Assembly: GCA_035048485.1 (NCBI GenBank)
Contig: CM068587.1
Span: 44,028,312-44,092,311, forward strand
From: Pteria penguin
Lineage: Eukaryota; Mollusca; Bivalvia; Pterioida; Pteriidae
Length of the DNA stretch: 64,000 nt
Reading direction: 5' to 3'
Shown here: piece after piece, positions 12,371-23,307 of the stretch
How the letters are laid out: every line of letters starts with the position of its first letter
Numbering within the stretch: position 1 is the first letter of the stretch
Program-made: the position numbers and the translations under genes
Notes under the pieces: generated by a model
Told to the model about the DNA's origin: nothing
Database searches by the model: none
What the model saw: only the letters and a program-made list of their open reading frames with translations

Positions 12371-13500
12371 TGGATCTATTTCAATGAAAAAGATGTATAT
12401 AATACACATAATGCCCCAAGAGTCTGTTGAACTATTGAGAAATATATGGAATTCAATTGATAAAATATTTCAACACTACATGCATGTATATTGTAGAAAA
12501 TGTTCACTGAACACGAGTGTCTCCCTGAAAAACATTTATGTGAAATGTGACCACCATGTGAAGTGTGAATACAGGACAGACAAACATACAGACTCTAGAC
12601 AGAAAGATCAAAGTGATCCCTATATACCACTTTTCTTAGAAGGAAATAGAAGGAAAAAGATAGTTGCAAAATTAGATGTCTTATAAATCTGTATTAGCGT
12701 CATTATATACGGAGTCTGCAATTACTAGGATCAGAGATCAAATGCCCTCTTGTTTATGAAATTTAAGAAAGAAACCTAGAATGTTTGAAACATTGACACT
12801 CAATCTAAATACGTTTAAGTTTCATTGCTGAATCAATACGCAATTATTATGTTCGAATTTCTTTATTATTTCAAAAATATTCATGAAGCTATACCCCTAT
12901 TCAGGTCTTCCTTAAAATGGTCAAGACCCAATTTTTATTGGTGCTTCATAACCTGCAAAGCGAATTTAACATTAATTTATAACATAATATTTTGTTTAAG
13001 TGCAGGAGTACATCTCCGAATTTTTTAATCATAGGTGGCTCCAGGCATATTTCAAAATGGCCATTACGTAGTAATACACCGGTATTGCTTTGGCTTTTGC
13101 ACCTGGCAAAAACCATTGTTCTCCAACCAGTTTTGTCTCCCATGCCCCCAGATAAAAAGATAAAAGACGGCTACTTCACACCCAAAAATAATTATATTTT
13201 TTGGTAACACTTACCAACAAAAGAGTGATTAACACTAATTCTCAAAATCTGCTACAATTGTACTGTTTAATTTCATTGCAAACATAACCACGATAACAAT
13301 ATTTTCTAGTATTATACACCTTAACTATTTCGACGACTGACAAAGCACTGATGTTTTAACATAATATTTCAGTATTTGCTTTCGCAAGGAAGGAAATGAT
13401 TGGCTTTTGGCTTCAATTTTACTTATAGACATATAGATGACTTTCTTTCAATTAAACATCCTTCATTAGCGGATTTCCTTAGCATCATCTATTAAAGTGA
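12371..13500. other. Unassigned region
   Basis: A 65-codon minus-strand frame at 12946-13143 lacks known motifs, and the plus strand is equally open there. It might be an upstream exon of the transposase, but nothing in it supports a function. No strong repeats seen. Confidence 0.3.
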
Positions 13501-13539
13501 ACTGGAGGTCAAAGCAACCACAGAAAGCAGTAATTCTCC

Positions 13540-13880
13540 TTCGTATTTAGATATTATGTTCTTTTTCGACATTGATCTTCAATTAAATACCTCATTCTAC
13601 GAAAAGCATGACGATTTCAACTTTCTTTTACAAGTCGCAACATTCCATCATCGCCCGCATACGGTGTATTCATATCTCAGTTAATACGTTATTCCAGAGC
13701 ATGTTCAAATTACAATGCATTTGTTCTGGGAGCTAGGCGACTTTCAGACAAGCTACTTAACCAGGGTTATATATGTGCGAGACTAATAACGTCACTGAGG
13801 AAGTTTTATGGTCGTTACGAGATTCTTACTACACAATATGATATCTCATTATTCAGACCTTTAAATGATATTCTGGACTG
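13540..13880 (+). pseudogene. C-terminal fragment of a PLE reverse transcriptase
   Basis: Starts at LDIM-FDI (equivalent to YLDIMLSFDING at 23 kb), then YEKHDDFNF, and, after frame changes, the ISQ-type region and the terminal LRKFYGRYE block ending at GGACTGA near 13880. It is colinear with the better copy at 23291-22893 and shares its 3' UTR, so both are the same retroelement family. At least two frameshifts are present. Only the region after the polymerase catalytic core remains. Confidence 0.7.
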
Positions 13881-14158
13881 ACACCGAAACCTGTCAGTTT
13901 ACACAGGTTTCTCACATTCTATACTAGAAAGTTACCTATTCAATATATATGGAATTTACACGATTTGACTCTTTCTACTGGTTATATATGAAGGGTGTTG
14001 CTAGCAAGCAGGAGATGCTCACTCTCTCCGGGCACCTGATGGAGGATGACGGCGTTCACATTTGCTATTCATGTAGATATTTTTCGTTGTTTTCTATTTG
14101 GTTTTCATTTTCACTGATTTTGTATATCCTTTTATTTCATGATTTTCGGATTTATGTA
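13881..14158 (+). repeat. PLE 3' UTR, same family as 4.14 and 22.6 kb
   Basis: Shares GGAATTTACACGATTTGACT, TTCTACTGG, GCAGGAGATGCTCACTC, CGGGCACCTGAT and the tail TTTCATGATTTTCGG with the minus-strand copy at 22545-22890. It runs directly into hammerhead-like units. Confidence 0.7.
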
Positions 14159-14793
14159 TCATTAGAATTCCAATCATTAGATTTTTAGCATCACGTAAAA
14201 GACATAAATTGTCGAAATGCGCATCTGGTGCATACCATTATAATGTATATATATTTAAATAATTATTATAACCATGAGATCGGTGTTCGTGTTTGTGGAC
14301 TGATAATTCCTGAGGGCATTAAGTGTTTTAGCACAAACGTCAGATATATACGTAACATTTTCAGTCATGAAATTTTGTAAATCACTTTAAAACTCAGAAG
14401 TATCTCCTTCATGCATAGGTATATACTTTGTTTGGTTGGTTCATTTGATTGTTTGGTTCACTCTGCTGTTCAAATATAAATGTATGACTAGAATCCTAGT
14501 CATTCGGCTATGAGCATCACCGAAGAGACATAAGTTGTCGAAATGCGGATCTAATGCACAAAAGTGTAAAGTATATATCTTCTAATAATCATTATAACCA
14601 CGAGGCCGGTGGGACTGCTGCAGGACTGGTTGTTCCCAAGGATATCATAAATCTTGTTTTCAATGTTTATGCACTAACGTGAAACATAAAGTTGACCTTT
14701 TCAGTAATTACACTTTCGTACATCACTCTAAAGCTAAGGAGTATCTCCATGCATAGGTCTATCTTTTGATTGATTCGTTGGTTCACTTTTCCG
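14159..14793 (+). repeat. Two hammerhead-like ~330-bp units, second split by a SINE
   Basis: Cores at about 14188-14234 and 14512-14560. In the first, CTGAAGA is damaged (CACGTAAAAGA), but the 3' half is complete: GAAA, TGCGC-ATCTG-GTGCA, then TA, which supplies the U16.1 and H17 positions. In the second, CTGAAGA has become CCGAAGA. The unit continues through CTAAGGAGTATCTCC to TGGTTCACTTTTCCG, where the SINE inserted. Confidence 0.75.
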
Positions 14794-15044
14794 ACAAGCC
14801 GGTGTTGCCCAGTGGATAAAGTGCTCGGCTTGTGTTCTGTCTTTCAAATGAGACATTATGAACATGAACCGAGATCCAATGTAACGGTAGGCGTGGCACA
14901 TAAAACATCCCCCACTGCCTCGGATGGGTCTGTTGCAAAGGTAAGATTTTCTATGCGATGCGTCAGGCAGATTCCGTCACTACATACGTGCAGTAATTGC
15001 GGAGTGACATAAAACAATAATCAATCAACCTATATATCTATCAA
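14794..15044 (+). mobile_element. tRNA-derived SINE with 11-bp target-site duplication
   Basis: Begins AAGCCGGTGTTGCCCAGTGG (box-A-like), then CTGTCTTTCAAATGAGACAT, TGGCACATAAAACATCCCCC, CTCGGATGGGTCTGTTGCAA, CAGGCAGATTCCGTCAC and an ATCAATC tail. It is clearly the same family as the minus-strand copy at 30449-30719. The tRNA part is shortened and box B is gone. Direct repeats TCACTTTTCCG at 14783-14793 and 15045-15055 flank it exactly. The central domain resembles the conserved domain of molluscan Meta-/V-type SINEs. Confidence 0.85.
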
Positions 15045-15055
15045 TCACTTTTCCG

Positions 15056-15396
15056 GCCGTGAGGAAATGGTGCACGACAATACAGCTTCATATATAGCGT
15101 ATATATCTTTACATATAGCGTATATATCTATTTTATAGATTTTATATTCATATATGCATATCAATGGAGATCCTATGGTGCAGAAGTTATAATATCCCAA
15201 CCTCCATGTCAAGACGCATGCCACGCATTTCATATGAAAGTTGTTTATTTCTGAGGAAACACTTCACAGGCGTTTTACACACGTACACACAAATATCTGT
15301 CTGTTTGTTCGTCTTTCCGTCATTTTGTCCATCCAAAAAATCTTATCTCTGATACCCTTGGAAACATAAATGAGTTGTAGGTTGTAACTGAAAGGG
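15056..15396. other. Flank with short TATAGCG repeats
   Basis: A GCGTATATATCTTTACATATA repeat near 15095-15140 is the only structure I see; otherwise non-coding. Confidence 0.35.
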
Positions 15397-15398
15397 TA

Positions 15399-17279
15399 CA
15401 GTTGGATGCACTCCTAACCTTTCATTCAAGTGTACTTGACAAGTGCACTTCAAATTTAGTTTTTCGTCCTGAAAACCAGTCATAAAGTTTAGTAAAGTGC
15501 ACTTGATATCAGGTTTACTTTAAATTAATTCCGTTGTAGCGTGAAATCCGCCAGCACCGTGAAATTTGCCAGTGCGCATGCGCAAGCATCATAACAACAA
15601 CCCCATGAAATTTGCCAGACAGGCTAGTTTAAAGTCGATATATTCCTTTTAATTACGTTAATTGTAAATCATTTACTGCTAATAGTATAAAGGAATCTAA
15701 TACTGATTCAATCTGAGCACTGGCAAAAAATGATCTAGTATGAAATATATGTTTTCTTAATGAAATGCTCATGGATATCCTACTTTCACTTCGAACGACG
15801 AGTCTGCTTAGATGTTACAAACGCATACAAAACGTTAATTATCAACCGCTCGAGGTTTCATTCAAACTGTTTGTACTCTCAAAATTGTTTATTTTCCTTT
15901 TCTTTTGTCTCCTTCATGTATTGTGTTATTTATTACTCTCTATAGCAAAGACAACACGGGTAATATCTAATAAAGTTCTATCGCTAGTATCAGGCAAAAT
16001 ACAGTAGATCTAGACGCTGGATTTCAATACCTGAGCAAATCTACTAATTTTCTGATAAATAAATAAATACACAGCACTGCATGAATCAGCATATACAATG
16101 TATTTGTTCAGTTATCCATCTTTATAAATGCAGTTTGAATTTTATGTAGATATTAATTAATCGTCAGGAGTTTTGAAATAGTTACACACAGTAACGATTA
16201 TACGAAAAGAGAAAAGTCACAGATGAAGATCGAGCATTAAACGAACTTAACTCTACACTGGCAGTGAAGATAAAATCAAATTTAATGTGACAGATGAAGA
16301 TGTCTTGGCTACCATTTCTTTGGCAATGAAAGAAAAAATCACATTGACAATTGTAGAGATACTGTTATGTTATATATATGGACACACAGCAGCAATTTAA
16401 TCCCCAGTCGCATAAAGGTGGTTCATCCATATATAAGACTAGTCCTGATTGTTTTATCGTTTTATAAATTAACCTGACCTGAAAGCTTAAGTGAGCTCTT
16501 TTGATCAAAATAGCATGGTTTTCCTCAATATTTTTCCTATGGATGACTTTTAATGCACCGAAATGCTTATTTTAGCCAGAATATAGTAAAGGAATGTTTT
16601 CCTGAAAGAATAATGACAAAATTTTAATTTTTTGATTTTCCATGAATTTTTTAAGACTGAAAAATATGTATAAGGGGGCAGGGTATTTTCTTCACATTTT
16701 CAAAATTTCAAGATTACAGAAAAGGTAGAGTGGGGGGTTTTATGTTCCTAGTTAGCGATATATGCCCACTGGTGATCAGTACGCTTACATGAAAATATTT
16801 CTTTTAATGTGTTTATTTTTATTTATTTTTTTATTTAAATAAAACTTATAAACTGGCAGATTTCACGACACCCGCGTGAAATTTACCAGACTTCCGGTTT
16901 GACAGGCAGATTTCACGGACTGGCGGATTTCACGTTACACCGTTCTCAAGTTTACTAAAACGTGACATCAAGTTTACTTTTCACGTTTGTTTATTACAAT
17001 TATCCGGTTTCGTATAACACGATAGAAATAATTGTCTTATTATGTACAATTGCATATTTTACATTAAAAAAACGTTTTTATAGAACAATATAGTAAATGT
17101 ACATGTATATAGAAAGTAAACTAAACTTGAAGTGCACTTCGGGTAAACTTGGAATCAAGTTAAGTACTAAACTTGGAATCAAGTTTACTACTAAACTGTT
17201 ATCGCCAAGTAAACTTGAAAAGCAATTATAAAATTAACTTGAAGTGCACTTTATGTAAGGTTAGGACTGCACCTAACTG
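15399..17279. mobile_element. Non-autonomous TIR transposon (outer), about 1.88 kb
   Basis: Left end CAGTTGGATGCACTCCTAAC and right end (reverse complement) CAGTTAGGTGCAGTCCTAAC, each flanked by TA (15397-15398; 17280-17281). The subterminal regions carry repeated AAGTGCACTT palindromes and AAACTTGGAATCAAGTTTAC repeats. No transposase frame is present. A fragment of the same end occurs at about 52270-52370. The superfamily is not resolved, although a TA target is typical of Tc1/mariner-like and some other DNA transposons. Confidence 0.7.
15532..16942. mobile_element. Inner nested TIR element, about 1.4 kb
   Basis: Terminal inverted repeats CGTTGTAGCGTGAAATCCGC (left) and CGGTGTAACGTGAAATCCGC (right, reverse complement), extended by repeated CGTGAAATYTGCCAG motifs. 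Three-base TTC direct repeats (15529-15531; 16943-16945) flank it. No coding potential was recognised inside. It sits inside the outer TA-flanked element, so either it inserted later or both termini belong to one composite. Confidence 0.6.
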
Positions 17280-17546
17280 TATCACTCTCCGTTATGCACT
17301 TGAGTTTTAAATTGAGTTTTGACACTGGAAACGTATTAAACGCCCACACCTCTCCTCTTTTATCGGTAATGCAAACGATTCGATGGTGACATATGACATA
17401 ATTTTGAATAGAAATTCTTCATATCACGTCGTTTGTTTTCAGTCACCGCTACGCTGCCATACTTAGTTTTCCGACAATTGTTGACGTCACCATTTCTATA
17501 GATCATGTAAATATCCATACATGTTGATTGTACATTTTACACTATA

Positions 17547-17716
17547 GAATTTTTTCCTTTAACTGCGGAGCTGAAACATTGGACGGCAAAATCATAAACG
17601 TTCCCTCCAAATCGATCAGAATGACGTCAAAATACATTATGACGTAATAAAATTGGAGGGAACGTTAATCAATTTGCCGTCCAATGTTACAGCCCCGCAG
17701 TTAAAAGAAAAAGGTC
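17547..17716. mobile_element. Palindromic MITE, ~64-bp TIRs
   Basis: The left arm holds TTTAACTGCGGAGCTG, AACATTGGACGGCAAA and AACGTTCCCTCCAA; the right arm is its near-perfect inverse. Only about 40 bp separate the arms, and that spacer contains ATGACGTCA/TGACGTAA. TA dinucleotides border both ends, consistent with a Tc1/mariner-type target. No coding capacity. Confidence 0.8.
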
Positions 17717-17718
17717 TA

Positions 17719-18190
17719 TTGGATCATCTTTCTTATATGTATATATATTATTTTATTTGAATATTTTATATTATTATGACACCGAAAACGATGCAACGTT
17801 CCGATGAAGTAAAGGAAGTTGTACCAATATGCCTGAAATATATGTTCAAATTATTTCATTACTTAAGTTCGTTTTGTGTAGAATTTCTTTATTTCCATTT
17901 CATTAAATTTAGATTCGCATTACTTTACATTCAAAAAATGCTTTACGGTATACACTGGCCAAACAGAAAATCATAATTCAATATCTAAGATATTTAAATT
18001 AATCTTAACAACCCGACACGACACTCTCTTCTTATTCCTTGCATTTTCAGCTAAATATTACAAAACGCCATCAAAAGATACTTTTGGGCATAAAGCATTG
18101 ATATTTGATGTTTGCTCCTTTATGCGTAAAATCCTGAGTTAATTGTTCTTTGCAAAATAAGTCAACTGTTCGTGATGAAAATTCACTCAT
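17719..18190. other. AT-rich spacer
   Basis: No recognisable genes or repeats; short open frames lack motifs. Confidence 0.35.
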
Positions 18191-18199
18191 TATCAGATC

Positions 18200-20905
18200 C
18201 TAACAGGCGTCTTCTGTGAACAAATTGCCAAATTCAATAGAGACAAAAGAGAGCATGATATGTTTCCTATGCGAACTCCCGATTTCCAGACTAGAAGCTG
18301 TAAATGATTGGTATACTCCGATTGCCATTTGCCATCAAACTTGTAATTTTAATTGTCTTACAGGCAAAAAAAAATACCGAAAGTGTTCTCGCCTTTCTTA
18401 AGCCAAAAAATGTAGACGGTTAATAGAGATCTCACCGATGCATTTTTTGAAGTTGCGAACTATCTGTAGGAGTACGACGACAAACAACCCCAAATGTCAG
18501 ATCTTGTTTCCAAAATGAAGGGTCACTATGACGATGCATATTCGCCTGCATAAAAAAGAAATTATATGAATATTATGACGAAAATCAACTGTAATAACCA
18601 TAGGAAAATCAGTATCAATAAAGAGATTATACAATCGGCCAAAAACTTTGGACCAGACATCTGAAAAGCTAAACATCATTACCATCGCTGCAAAGTTGAT
18701 AAAACCTGATATCCTGATTATTCATATATAGTTTCTGATTTGTACCCATTGTCGTCGGATATTAAGTCACTTGAAAAAAATCTTCATTACGTTCCCGAAA
18801 GTCTCCAAACCTTTCTAAAGATTCTCAACAGAGAAAAGAAACCGGACTTAAAGATTGCCTCCACTGAACTATGTTGTTTGCATTTTGCTCTCATACAGAA
18901 AAGTTTGGGGGTTTGGGAGTTAAGCTCCATTACCATTTTGCTTGAAAATTTTTGACAGATATACTGCATTTCTTGAGATTTTGCTCTTCGTATTCGGAGA
19001 TACAACATATGGAAACATATGGAAAAAGGCATTTAACAATGAACAAACATTTTAGGATATGAAAATGGACAATCTCTCCATTTTGTTGCCGACAACGTGG
19101 ATCACAATGCATGCACACTTGATGGGCATGGTACCTTTTATGATATGAGCATACATGTAATAGTCAGTTATACAACTGATACAACAGTTAGCACACCAGT
19201 TACTAAACTGAATGCTTCATCGACTGACTTGGTCACTTCTGGGAAAATTGATATACTTTTCTATAATCAACCACCTAAATCGTCATTGCAGATTGCAGAA
19301 ACCGAAACTTAGTATTGAACGGATATTGAGCCTTTTTCTTTGATCTTAGATTATCTAAAAGTTGTATGGCCTCTTCGTAGGACTAATGCAGCTGTGTCAA
19401 AAGGGAGATTACACGGGGAAGTCTACCATCACATTTCTGCTCATATAAGATATGGACGCAATCGATATGTCGTGTATCTTCTCTACAATGAAGTTTGTGT
19501 CTCGCCAAGCTCCAAAATATGGTACAACCTTTGACCAGCCTCTAAACTTCAAAGCAGTAACTATCATCACATGAGTCACAGACTGAAACCTTACGCTCAA
19601 TTATACTCAGGGTAGGTGAGTTCCATACACAAATGAGCTTCTTAGGGTGTTGTGCGCATCATGAGAGGATCTGGATTACACTAAGTTTTAGAGGCTGTAT
19701 ATGAGCTCAATGCCATTAGTGATATTTTCAGTGGAAAAGCAGTGGCTCGAGCAACCCCGGTCGTTTATCTAGTGAATACAGCTCTCCATTCCTTACTTCA
19801 GGCAAATTGGTGTATTGCATAGCTCCATGGTGACTTCTGCTACATAAGTGAGCCGGTAACTCCTCTTTTTTTCTTTCGAACTGCCAGATAATGGTGCACG
19901 TGAAAATATATCTTCCGGTGTTCATGCCAAACTCAGTCCCTTAGACGTTTTTTATCATGATGAGGAATGACGGAGGTATAACGGGTTCAGTGGCTTCTGT
20001 CCATGCATTCTTTTTTATCAGTAAATGAGGCAATGCATGGTTGGCTTCCACACAAGCGAACAACATCCTCTCCCCAAGAAAAGGGCATGTATGACGTATT
20101 CAAAATAACCATCTACCGAAGATGCGACTGATCTCCGACGTTCAAAGGGCATGAACTCCCCTGACTTAACATTCGCGGCAGATATGACCTTCAAATCTTG
20201 GCATAAAGTTTTTCTTTCAACAACAAGGCTCGCTTCAAAATGCTTCATGCCATAACACTTCGGAGAAATGATAGCACTGTCATCCATACATAGGAGGATG
20301 CAGATTGTCTAATCACTTCAACAGCTGTTGCCTGTTCTATGTCCACAAATCGTCTTGTTCCCCTCTGCTACCATGCATCTCATGTTGGGTAGAACAGTTT
20401 CTTTAAGTCAAAGTATTCCAACAAGTATAGGGACTAGAACATCCTGAGACAAAAATTCTGCCAGTAGTCTACGCAGTCACGGGATGTGACACTATCTCTA
20501 GGCTATTTGGAATAGAGAAAGGTGTTGCATTCAAGAGACTGTCAAAAAACGATTAGTGTTACAATGGAAATGGAGGAATTTCTCAAGCTGAAATTAGCGA
20601 GAAAACTATAGCCACGAGTACAATTATTGGAGGAATTCCAAACGAAGGATTAGACCTTCTGAGGCTTCGCCTGAGTTTAAAGGCTATTACCTAAAATGAA
20701 TGTGTTCAGGAGTCTCCCGCCAACGTCTGATTCTGCGGTGTTTCATTTCAGAGGGTCTTACTATGAGTGCCAGCAGTGGAAATAAAGTAGAAAGCACTGG
20801 CCTGAACCCACTTAATTGGGATGAGCTTACCGCCTTCTTATGATCTCCTTCTGAATATCATTTACTGTAACTGTAAGATCATTACGACACGAAGAGATTT
20901 ACTTG
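18200..20905 (+). pseudogene. Large conserved mobile-element-like protein of unknown function
   Basis: A colinear set of conserved blocks in shifting frames: MSDLVSKMKGHYDDAYSP (about 18496), YPLSSDIKSLEKNL (18743), KPDLKIAS, LTDILHFLRFCSSYSEIQ (about 18950-19005), FVADNVDHNACTLDGHGTF (about 19080), GDYTGKSTITFL (about 19408), FHTQMSFLGCC (about 19621), VQWLLSMHSF (about 19990), VVYAVTGCDTISRLFGI (20464-20515) and YECQQWK (about 20765). I recognise these from long uncharacterised proteins that recur in mollusc and cnidarian genomes and behave like mobile-element genes. Many frameshifts and stops show decay. The GCDTxS block is the most diagnostic. I cannot assign a biochemical role. A partial 139-bp element interrupts it at 19809-19880. 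Confidence 0.6.
19809..19880. mobile_element. Partial 139-bp element (third copy)
   Basis: TGTATTGCATAGCTCCATGG through GTAACTCCTCTTTTTTTCTT matches the 3' half of the elements at 5361-5499 and 23739-23877. The 5' half is absent. It lies inside the large pseudogene. Confidence 0.6.
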
Positions 20906-22544
20906 AAAGAAACATGGGCTAAATTGCATCATTTGATGTGGACATTGCAAAGGAACAAGCTTCTCCAGTTGGGTTTTTTTTTTTCATTATACAGTGTCAT
21001 TTCTCATATCAGTAGGTATCTGAAATCGACGTCCACCAGTTCTATGGTAACTGATGTAAAGTACGGGAAATGATATAGAAATTGCAAGTAGTTGCAAGAT
21101 TGGGATTGTATGGGGGGGGGGGGGGTCTTATATTGACTAGACTATAAGCTATTATGGGTACAAATGATTCGATGATGTTTGTGCATATATGATTAAAACT
21201 TCGGGTTTTCTCCTGAGCGAAGGTCAAATTGTGAGTATAAACTTGCCTGCACTTCTATTTTAACCATTAGAAACACATAGTCAACTAAACCTGGTATTCA
21301 TATTGACGAAAATATAACGGTTCATGATTTTACATATACAGTACACTACATCAAGGAAATGTTTACTCAACATACAGTACAATTAAGAGGATACTGACAG
21401 AGATGACTATAACTTTTCTACAGCAGTAAAACAATAACCAAAACATTACTGACTTTTTTATGTATATACTCTGACATAAGCTACATCCGACACCAAAGCA
21501 ATTTAATATAAATCAAGCAGCATAACCGTTTAATATCTTACTTGGATTCCTGTATCACTGATATATCAGGGGAAAACTACTGCGTGCACAACACAGATTC
21601 ACAATACCAATTGTTTACCTTTGATTTCTAATACAATGATCTTGCAGCACGCATGTTTTGTCAATTGCAACAGATTCATTTGATACATATTGATTCACTG
21701 ATTACACGAATGGTGGGTTATTTCTATTATGTTGGCAATTCTATCGCTAATTTCTTCAAGCTCATGAATTATTTGATAATGTGTGACGGTTTTGTATGAT
21801 ATCAAAGTAATATTATTCAATAAGCTTAAGACCCCTTGTGAACCTCCGGGCTGCTATACATCATGGTTTACCCGTCCGTTCATTCCACATTTTATCTATA
21901 TTCAATGAAGCCAAACTGTCCATAATGTCTCCTGTTAAACTTGAACACTCACATCATTCATATGATTGGGATTTTTTTTTTCTTTTTGCTATTTATACAT
22001 GTACGATTAATTAAGAAAACAGAACACATCTGACAAAAATCACCATGAACATGCACATAAAATCTAAGATCTGATTGATAAATAGCAAATACTCTTAAGC
22101 TTGCAAGAGTGTGCATTGTTTCTTTGAAAAAAAAATTATATTCATATTTTGGTAACGGAACATAGCTTCAGAGTTTGAACTTGTCATTATATCAAAGTAA
22201 CGCAACAATGCTGTGAAATACGAAACAGATGTCGCATAAACAAAGTGACTCATCAAACATTTAAACAGTACAAAAAGTCGAGGTTGATTCTTTCATATCT
22301 CCTTCTTCAACCTTTAATTTCTACACCATAGGTCAATAGATAATTGAAGTAGATGTAAGCTTTCTATGTAAGAATAAGAATTCGGTTATATATACTCAGG
22401 GACTTTAAAAACACCTATCTAATATCATTATTATTTATTCAACAACTAGGGTAAATATTGCATCAAACTTGACTTATTTCGAAAATTTGAATTATATTTG
22501 ACAATATGATTGATACTATCACACGTTTCTTTTTAAAAATGATT
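20906..22544. other. Non-coding region with a 14-bp G run
   Basis: A homopolymer of G occupies 21112-21125. I found no genes and no clear transposon ends in the rest. Confidence 0.4.
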
Positions 22545-22890
22545 TGGTTTCATCAGTTATGTATACCACGTCCAATATAAAGATGATTGATAAATCCAAA
22601 TCATAAGTCTAAAAATCATGAAACCAGAGGACATACAAAATCAATGAAAATGAAAAACAAGTGGAAAATGACAAAATATGTCTACTTGAGCATATGTGAA
22701 CCCCTGTGATGGAGCGAGATCAGGTGCCCGAGGAAAGTGAGCATCTCCTGCTTATAGCAACACCGTCACATATACCCAGTAGAAAGAGTCAAATCGTGTA
22801 AATTCCATATGTATTTATATATGGAGAAGACAAAGTAGGTAACCTTCTAGCATAGAAGGTGTCAAATCTGTGTAAAATGATCGGAATCGG
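22545..22890 (-). repeat. PLE 3' UTR (minus strand)
   Basis: Minus-strand copy of the series AATTTACACGATTTGACTC, GCAGGAGATGCTCAC, CGGGCACCTGATCTC, TCTGGTTTCATGATTTTTAG. It follows the C-terminal coding fragment at 22893-23291 in the correct sense. Confidence 0.75.
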
Positions 22891-22892
22891 TC

Positions 22893-23291
22893 TCAGTCCA
22901 GAATATCATTTAAAAGTCTGGAGAACGAGATATCATATGGAGTAATAAGAGTCTCGTAACGATCGTAGAACTTTCTCAGTGACGTTGCTAGTCTAGCACA
23001 TATATAACTCTGGTTGAGCAGCTTAACTGAAAGTCGCCTAGCCCTCAGAACAAAGTCATTGTAATTTGAACATGCTCTGGAATAACGTATTAACTGAGAT
23101 ATGAATACGCCGCATGCGGGCGATGATGGAATGTTGCTACTTATGAAAGGAAAGTTTGTGATAGCGAAATTGAAATCGTCACGTTTGTCATAGAGTGAGT
23201 TGTTCAATTGACCATTAATGTCGAAAGACAACATAATATCTAAATACGAAGTAGAATTTGCCTTAACGCATGCACGCATTTTGGACCGCAT
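22893..23291 (-). pseudogene. C-terminal region of a PLE-type reverse transcriptase (open 132 codons)
   Basis: A single open frame carries SYLDIMLSFDINGQLNNSLY, DKRDDFNFAITNFPF, SSNIPSSPACGVFISQLIRY, and LRKFYDRYETLITPYDIS up to its natural stop. This is the conserved C-terminal part, after the catalytic YIDD block, of retroelement proteins abundant in molluscs; I link it to PLEs with an N-terminal GIY-YIG domain such as the one at 58.6-60.4 kb. Upstream RT sequence is absent because a Tc1-like transposon abuts it at about 23300. This is the best-kept of the three C-terminal copies. Confidence 0.75.
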
Positions 23292-23307
23292 GGATTTGAC
23301 ATGAAGT

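Noticed and set aside
12276..12686. 136-codon plus-strand gene
   Set aside because: Part is antisense to the transposase remnant and the rest lacks motifs.
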